NCBI RefSeq assembly: GCF_037477895.1
Contig: NZ_CP132744.1
Span: forward strand, 2,666,001-2,730,000
DNA: 64,000 nucleotides
Origin: Mycetohabitans endofungorum
GTDB taxonomy: Bacteria > Pseudomonadota > Gammaproteobacteria > Burkholderiales > Burkholderiaceae
Reading direction: 5' to 3'
Each line of letters begins with the position of its first letter. Positions within the stretch are counted from its first letter, which is position 1. Of this stretch, positions 59,734-64,000 are shown piece after piece. The position numbers and the translations under genes are program-made. The notes under the pieces are model-generated. The model was not told the DNA's origin and did not search any database. It was given only the letters and a program-made list of their open reading frames with translations.

Positions 59734-62504
59734 AACAACGCATCGACCTGCACGACCTCGCCGATCGGCTCGGCCTAAGGCGCGGTCGCGGCGGCGACAA
59801 GGCGCTCTATCACTCCCCGCAGCACGAGGACAAGAGCCCGTCCCTGTCGATCTATGTGAACCATCCGAAGCACGGCACCGGCTGGCGCGACCACAGCGCC
59901 GACGCCGGCGGCTCGTGCATCGACTTGGTGATCCACGCCCGTGGCGGCACCGTCGCCGACGCCGTGCGCTACCTGCACGATGCCTACGGTATCCCACTGG
60001 ACCGGCCAACGCACGCCGAGCACCGCGAGAAATCGACCGTCGAATACATCGCCGATCGGTGCTTGGCCGAACGCGATCGCGTGCGCGGCTACCTCAGTGG
60101 CCGCGGTATCTGCGCCGCGGCGATGGACACGGCGATCGCCGCGCGCACCCTGGGCTTCAACACCTGGACGAGCTCGAAGGTCGCCGCCGGCGAGGTCGGC
60201 CACGCCGGCCCGGCCGCCGCGTTCATCGTGCGCGCGCCGGGCGACGGCCGCGTCGTCGCCGTCGATATGCGCTATGTCGATCCCACACTCAACGGTGGCG
60301 TTAAGACGCAGACGCAGGGCGACAAAGCCGGTTACGGCTGGAGCGCTGATCCTCGCCAGCTCGACAAGGCGAAGCGCGTGTTCATCGTCGAAAGCGCGAT
60401 CAATGCGCTGTCGGTCGATACCTGCGCAATGTCCGGTACCGCCGCGCTCGCGCTGCGCGGCCTCGCTAACGTCAACGACATCGACTTCGCGTTCCTGCGC
60501 GGCAAACAAGTCGTCATTTGCCTGGACAACGACGAGCCGTTCTCGGACGACCACCCGCGCGCCGGCCACCGGCCGGGGCCTGAAGCTGCGTGGGCACTCT
60601 ACGAGCGGCTCACGAGCCTAAATATCAGTGCCGTGCTCGTTGACCAGGCCGGCTGGCTCGCTGACCTCGCGGACGGCGAGACGACACGCAAACCGATCAA
60701 TGATGTGAACGACTACCTGCAACTGCGCGGCCCGACCGAGCTAGCGCGCGCGCTTGAGCAGATCGAGCCCTGGCTGATCGCAGGCCTGGCCGGCGACGCC
60801 ACGCGCCGCGGCCGGCCACGCATCTTTCTGCCGTCGCACGACTTCGCGCAATACTGGCGCTTTCGCGTACGCCCGGACTTCACCAGCTACATCACAAAAA
60901 TGGACCGCAACGAGGAATCCGGCGTTGAAACGCCCGTGATGACGGATCTGTGCGGCTTTCGCATCGCCGGTATCAGCCGCGTGTCGGTCGCAAGCGCAAC
61001 GTCAACGATGACGGGCGACGCCGACCAAGCGCCGACCGTCTACTTCGCCGTGTCCGTGCAGGCGCCACGGCACGGCGCGCAGCTGATCCGCCGCGTGATG
61101 CTTGACGACCAGCTGCACAACGTCGACCAGTGGGGCAAGTTCGGCCCGATCTGGGCGCCAGCGCCGTTCAAGCGCATGGTCAACATCCTGGAGCGCGGCG
61201 CCAACCTCGGCGCGCGCCAGGCGGCAAACTTCGTCGGGCTCGCATGGCGCGACGGCCGACTAATCGTCAACGAAGGCCCAGACTGCTATTTCACCGAAGC
61301 AGACAAACAATGTCCGTATCACAATCTGACGTTCCCAAGCGGCCCAGTCAGCGACGCGCGCCGCGTCATCACCGCCTACCAAACGACGTTTAAACAGAAC
61401 GCCGCGACAATCCCGCTTGTGTGGTCGCTGGGCGGCCATCTAAAAGCACTGCTCGGCTTCTGGCCACATATCACGATCCAGGCGAACAAGGGTGCAGGTA
61501 AGTCAACGCTGATCAAGCGGCTCGAACGCTCGCTTGCATTCACAATGTTCTCCGGGCAGTCGCTGCAAACGGAATTTCGCCTGCTGACCAGCATTAGCCA
61601 CACGAGCCACCCGGTCGGATGGGAAGAGCTGTCCGCGCGCCGGCAGGACGTGATCGATAAGGCGGTTGGGCTGCTGCAAGAGAATTACCAGTACACCGTC
61701 ACGCGCCGCGGCACCGATATGACCGAATACCTGCTGTGCGCACCGGTGATGCTGGCCGGCGAGGACGTACCGGTACGCAGTCTGCTCGGCAAACTCGTGC
61801 GCACGACGCTGACCGGCAAACGTGGCCCGCTGCTGCCCGACAATCTGCCGCGCTTTCCGGTCCGGCAATGGCTCGAATTCCTCGCCAGCCTGAACAAGCA
61901 GGCTGTGCTTGAGCAATACGCGAAGCTGCGCGACATGGCGCTGGCCCATTGCCGCGCGAGCGGCGAGGACGACGGCGCCAAGCGCATGGCCGGTAACTAC
62001 GCGGCCGTCGCGCTCGCCTGGCGCTACCTGACCGAGTTCGCCGGCATGGACCCGAGCGAAGGCGACTTCCCGCGCGACCTGCTCACCGAGATGAACGGCC
62101 ACATCGCCGAGACGAGCGCCGACCGCGAGCCATGGGTCTGGATCATGGAAACCGTGCTGTCCGAGATCGACGGCGGCAATTACAAGCATCCGTTCACGTT
62201 CGACACTGTCGATGGTGAGTTCTGTCTGCTGCTGCGCACCGGTCACGTGATGGACCACATCGCGCACACGAGCAGCCTACGTGATAAGTGGAACGGCCTG
62301 CCGGTAAAGTCCGACCGCGTATTCAAAGCGCAGCTCAAGCACGCCGGTGTCGTCGTCGGCGACAAGGAAGTGGAGCGTCGCATCTATACCCGTCGTGTGC
62401 CGTATCTCACACCGATCTCACTCGAACGCTTAACCGGCTTCGGCCTGCATGTGTCCATTCGTGAAGACTTGGCAACCGACGCGCTTGCAAGGGGGCACGT
62501 ATGA
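59712..62504 (+). CDS. phage primase-helicase (Toprim primase, DUF927-like ATPase)
   Basis: A 930-residue replication protein. The N-terminal region corresponds to a CHC2-like fold but the zinc Cys are gone (LYHSPQHEDKSPSLSIYV, then GTGWRDHSADAGGSCIDLV). Toprim: RVFIVESAINALSVD (catalytic Glu) and KQVVICLDNDEP (D-x-D). The C-terminal helicase-like ATPase has Walker A IQANKGAGKSTLIKRLE. It should open and prime the origin just downstream (62.8-63.0 kb), in the manner of P4 alpha. Replaces the A/B genes of P2. Confidence 0.92.
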   Translation: MASIDELKQRIDLHDLADRLGLRRGRGGDKALYHSPQHEDKSPSLSIYVNHPKHGTGWRDHSADAGGSCIDLVIHARGGTVADAVRYLHDAYGIPLDRPTHAEHREKSTVEYIADRCLAERDRVRGYLSGRGICAAAMDTAIAARTLGFNTWTSSKVAAGEVGHAGPAAAFIVRAPGDGRVVAVDMRYVDPTLNGGVKTQTQGDKAGYGWSADPRQLDKAKRVFIVESAINALSVDTCAMSGTAALALRGLANVNDIDFAFLRGKQVVICLDNDEPFSDDHPRAGHRPGPEAAWALYERLTSLNISAVLVDQAGWLADLADGETTRKPINDVNDYLQLRGPTELARALEQIEPWLIAGLAGDATRRGRPRIFLPSHDFAQYWRFRVRPDFTSYITKMDRNEESGVETPVMTDLCGFRIAGISRVSVASATSTMTGDADQAPTVYFAVSVQAPRHGAQLIRRVMLDDQLHNVDQWGKFGPIWAPAPFKRMVNILERGANLGARQAANFVGLAWRDGRLIVNEGPDCYFTEADKQCPYHNLTFPSGPVSDARRVITAYQTTFKQNAATIPLVWSLGGHLKALLGFWPHITIQANKGAGKSTLIKRLERSLAFTMFSGQSLQTEFRLLTSISHTSHPVGWEELSARRQDVIDKAVGLLQENYQYTVTRRGTDMTEYLLCAPVMLAGEDVPVRSLLGKLVRTTLTGKRGPLLPDNLPRFPVRQWLEFLASLNKQAVLEQYAKLRDMALAHCRASGEDDGAKRMAGNYAAVALAWRYLTEFAGMDPSEGDFPRDLLTEMNGHIAETSADREPWVWIMETVLSEIDGGNYKHPFTFDTVDGEFCLLLRTGHVMDHIAHTSSLRDKWNGLPVKSDRVFKAQLKHAGVVVGDKEVERRIYTRRVPYLTPISLERLTGFGLHVSIREDLATDALARGHV

Positions 62505-62701
62505 ACCGCTTTCAGCCCTTGCAACCACCGTGCGGCAGTAGCCGCTTCCTTCATTTCATCCAATCGCATAGCGGTCATAGATTGCGCTACTCAGTTCACT
62601 TCGCCCCACTCCCTAGCGAGCCGAAACGGCCGGGCAACGTCGCGAGCGGCGCGGGCGCAGGGCCGCACACGGGTTTTGCCACGCGGGAACCGCCCAGGTA
62701 G
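62501..62701 (+). CDS. possible small protein overlapping the primase stop
   Basis: A 66-codon frame whose ATG overlaps the primase TGA (ATGA). Pro/Ser/Gly-rich, no domain. The overlap is the only support. Confidence 0.3.
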   Translation: MNRFQPLQPPCGSSRFLHFIQSHSGHRLRYSVHFAPLPSEPKRPGNVASGAGAGPHTGFATREPPR

Positions 62702-62783
62702 CGCATGCGAGTCGTGGTTTTTGGGGGGGTGCGCTCGTAAGTCCTTGATTCTTGAGAAGAGTACCGCCATGGGTCATGCTCGA

Positions 62784-62984
62784 TTTGCCACGAGTTGGGC
62801 CTTTTTTGCCACGAGTCTGGTTTTTGTGCCGGCCCTCCCCACCCCTATCTTATCTCTCTCTAACTTATTGAAAAATAAGAAGAAAGAGTACAAAGAAGGC
62901 AAGAAATCAGCCCCAACGCGCTGCCACGAGTCATGTGCGTTTTGCCATGAGTGACGAACGCTGCCTATTTTTTAGGCCACGAGT
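62784..62984. repeat. iteron-like repeats: candidate prophage replication origin
   Basis: TTTGCCACGAGT at 62784-62795 and 62805-62816, TGCCACGAGT at 62922-62931, TTTGCCATGAGT at 62941-62952 and GGCCACGAGT at 62975-62984. The first two and the next two are exactly 21 bp apart, two helical turns. Between the pairs is an AT-rich, purine/pyrimidine-skewed tract (62850-62910) fit for unwinding. Immediately downstream of the primase-helicase gene. An open frame at 62676-62954 across it is probably spurious. Confidence 0.6.
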
Positions 62985-63008
62985 TTTTGACCCTTGCCAT
63001 GCCTAAAT

Positions 63009-63026
63009 GATGGCAATTGATGGCAA
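63009..63026. repeat. tandem GATGGCAA repeats at 10-bp spacing
   Basis: GATGGCAA at 63009-63016 and 63019-63026, followed by an AT-rich segment (63027-63060) upstream of the excisionase-like gene. Possibly a protein-binding site at the xis promoter. Confidence 0.3.
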
Positions 63027-63137
63027 AGAAATTTGTTTAAAATCAAATGGTTAAATTTGAAAAACTGTCTCATCCATCATTCCATGAGTTGCGCTGCCTG
63101 TCCCCCTCCCGCACAGCCTGAAAACGAGGCAATCACG

Positions 63138-63488
63138 ATGCGCACAATGAGTCTGGAAGACGCAGCAGCGTGGCTGTTCACCACGCCCGAGACGGTGTCC
63201 GAATGCATCAAGCACCACGGTCTACCGGCCGCAAAGATTGGCCGAGCGTGGGTACTCGTGGACGTCGACGTGATAGATTGGCTCAGACGGCAATACGAAA
63301 AAGCAGGCGGGAAATGCGGTTCTACAAACGGCAAAAAAATGGGCCCTGGTGGTTTGACCTCAGCCTCGACGGCTCGCGAATTAGACGATCTTCTGGCACC
63401 TCGGATCGCCGGGAGGCGGAAGAATTTGCCGCCAAGGTTGCGAGCGATTACTGGCGGCAAAAAAAGCTCGGTGAGCGACCGGCCGTGA
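63138..63488 (+). CDS. small HTH protein, excisionase-like
   Basis: A 116-residue protein with a winged-helix HTH_17-type N-terminal domain: MRTMSLEDAAAWLFTTPETV, SECIKHHGLPAAKIGRAWVL, VDVDVIDWLRRQYEK. The remaining 45 residues overlap the start of the integrase gene in another frame. Start ATG 63138 (GAGG upstream); 63084 is an alternative. Position directly before int suggests directionality control. Confidence 0.7.
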   Translation: MRTMSLEDAAAWLFTTPETVSECIKHHGLPAAKIGRAWVLVDVDVIDWLRRQYEKAGGKCGSTNGKKMGPGGLTSASTARELDDLLAPRIAGRRKNLPPRLRAITGGKKSSVSDRP

Positions 63489-64000
63489 CATGGGAAGCGG
63501 CTGTCGTGCATTGGCTCAAGCAGAACCAGCACCAGCGCTCGCTCGAGACGACAAAGCAGCGCCTGCGCTGGCTGACCGGTCAGTTGAAAGGGGAGTGCGT
63601 GCGCGATATCAATCGGGAGCGCATCCAGGCGCTGATTGAGACGAAGGCAGCGGAAAATTACCGGGGTAGCCCGGTAGCGTGCGCGACGGTAAATCGGCAT
63701 ATAGCCGCGCTCTCGGTCATCCTGCATCACTGTCATGCGCAGGGGTGGATTGACGCGGTTCCTCCGATTCGCAAGCTGCCGGAGCGCAGCGCGCGCCTGA
63801 CGTGGCTTACGCGTGCACAGGCACAGCGGCTACTAGCCGAACTGCCAGCGCACCTGCGCCAGATGGCGCGGTTCGCGTTGGCAACGGGGCTACGAGAATC
63901 GAACGTGCGACTGTTGGAATGGACGCAGGTTGATCAAGCGCAGGCGTTGGCTTGGATTCACGCCGACCAGGCCAAAGCTGGCAAGGTGATTTCCGTGCCG
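63315..64000 (+). CDS. int: tyrosine-recombinase integrase (partial, C-terminus off-window)
   Basis: At least 228 residues. MRFYKRQKNGPWWFDLSLDG opens an arm-binding domain, then the SAM-like core-binding domain (QRSLETTKQRLRWLTGQLKG, VNRHIAALSVILHHCHAQGW) and the start of the catalytic domain with the first active-site Arg in FALATGLRESNVRLLEWTQV (A-T-G-L-R). The remaining catalytic Lys, H-x-x-R and Tyr are beyond 64000. ATG 63315 is 170 bases inside the preceding gene. It should have integrated the element into tRNA-Arg(CCG). Confidence 0.93.

Noticed and set aside
62676..62954. 92-codon frame downstream of the primase
   Set aside because: It lies across the iteron-like repeats and the AT-rich tract; composition follows the repeats, not codons.

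Overview
The window (about 60% GC) looks like the chromosome of a Burkholderiaceae bacterium. The glmS-glmU, ttcA-folB-SDR, midA, fpr, DUF3443/DUF2844 and rpsU neighbourhoods are Burkholderia-like. Broken genes (BadF-type kinase, extradiol dioxygenase, NrdD, nitronate monooxygenase copy) and insertion-sequence fragments are frequent, which suggests a decaying, host-restricted genome. An endofungal Mycetohabitans (Burkholderia rhizoxinica group) would fit well; this assignment is inference.

Region 1 (1-23.6 kb) is core chromosome. It holds an Atm1-like ABC exporter, a GNAT acetyltransferase, the amino-sugar pair glmS/glmU for UDP-GlcNAc, tRNA thiolation (ttcA), folate and pterin genes (folB, SDR), midA, an AAA ATPase, an EEP-family nuclease/phosphatase, ferredoxin-NADP reductase, the DUF3443/DUF2844 secreted pair, a family 4 glycosyltransferase, a HAD phosphatase, rpsU, a lipoprotein, cytochrome b561 and nitronate monooxygenase.

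Region 2 (23.6-27.5 kb) is a scarred island: IS110 and IS256 remnants and a degenerate second copy of the nitronate monooxygenase 5' end surround one low-GC orphan lipoprotein gene.

Region 3 (27.5 kb to beyond the right edge) is a P2-like prophage integrated in a tRNA-Arg(CCG) gene. The displaced 3' half of the tRNA lies at 27513-27557, and the tyrosine integrase runs off the right edge. Order: attachment site, NYN-domain protein, a candidate cos site, a RelE/ParE-HI1420 toxin-antitoxin pair, a portal fragment, then the P2 morphogenesis set (Q, P, O, N, M, L, X, holins, endolysin, Rz/Rz1, R, S, V, W, J, I, H, G, FI, FII, E/E', T, U, D), BrnT/BrnA, a threefold repeated repressor module, an Ogr-like activator, small early genes, a primase-helicase, an iteron-like origin, a small HTH (excisionase-like) protein and the integrase.

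Most notable: between tail genes S and V sits an AT-richer gene for a 478-residue protein with a eukaryotic-type F-box, a Ser/Pro-rich N-terminus and regular 19-20 residue LP-initiated helical repeats. It has replaced most of the phage DNA methyltransferase gene. Two tail genes (I and the tail-fibre assembly gene) carry in-frame stop codons, so the prophage is probably defective and may persist as a carrier of this putative host-directed effector.
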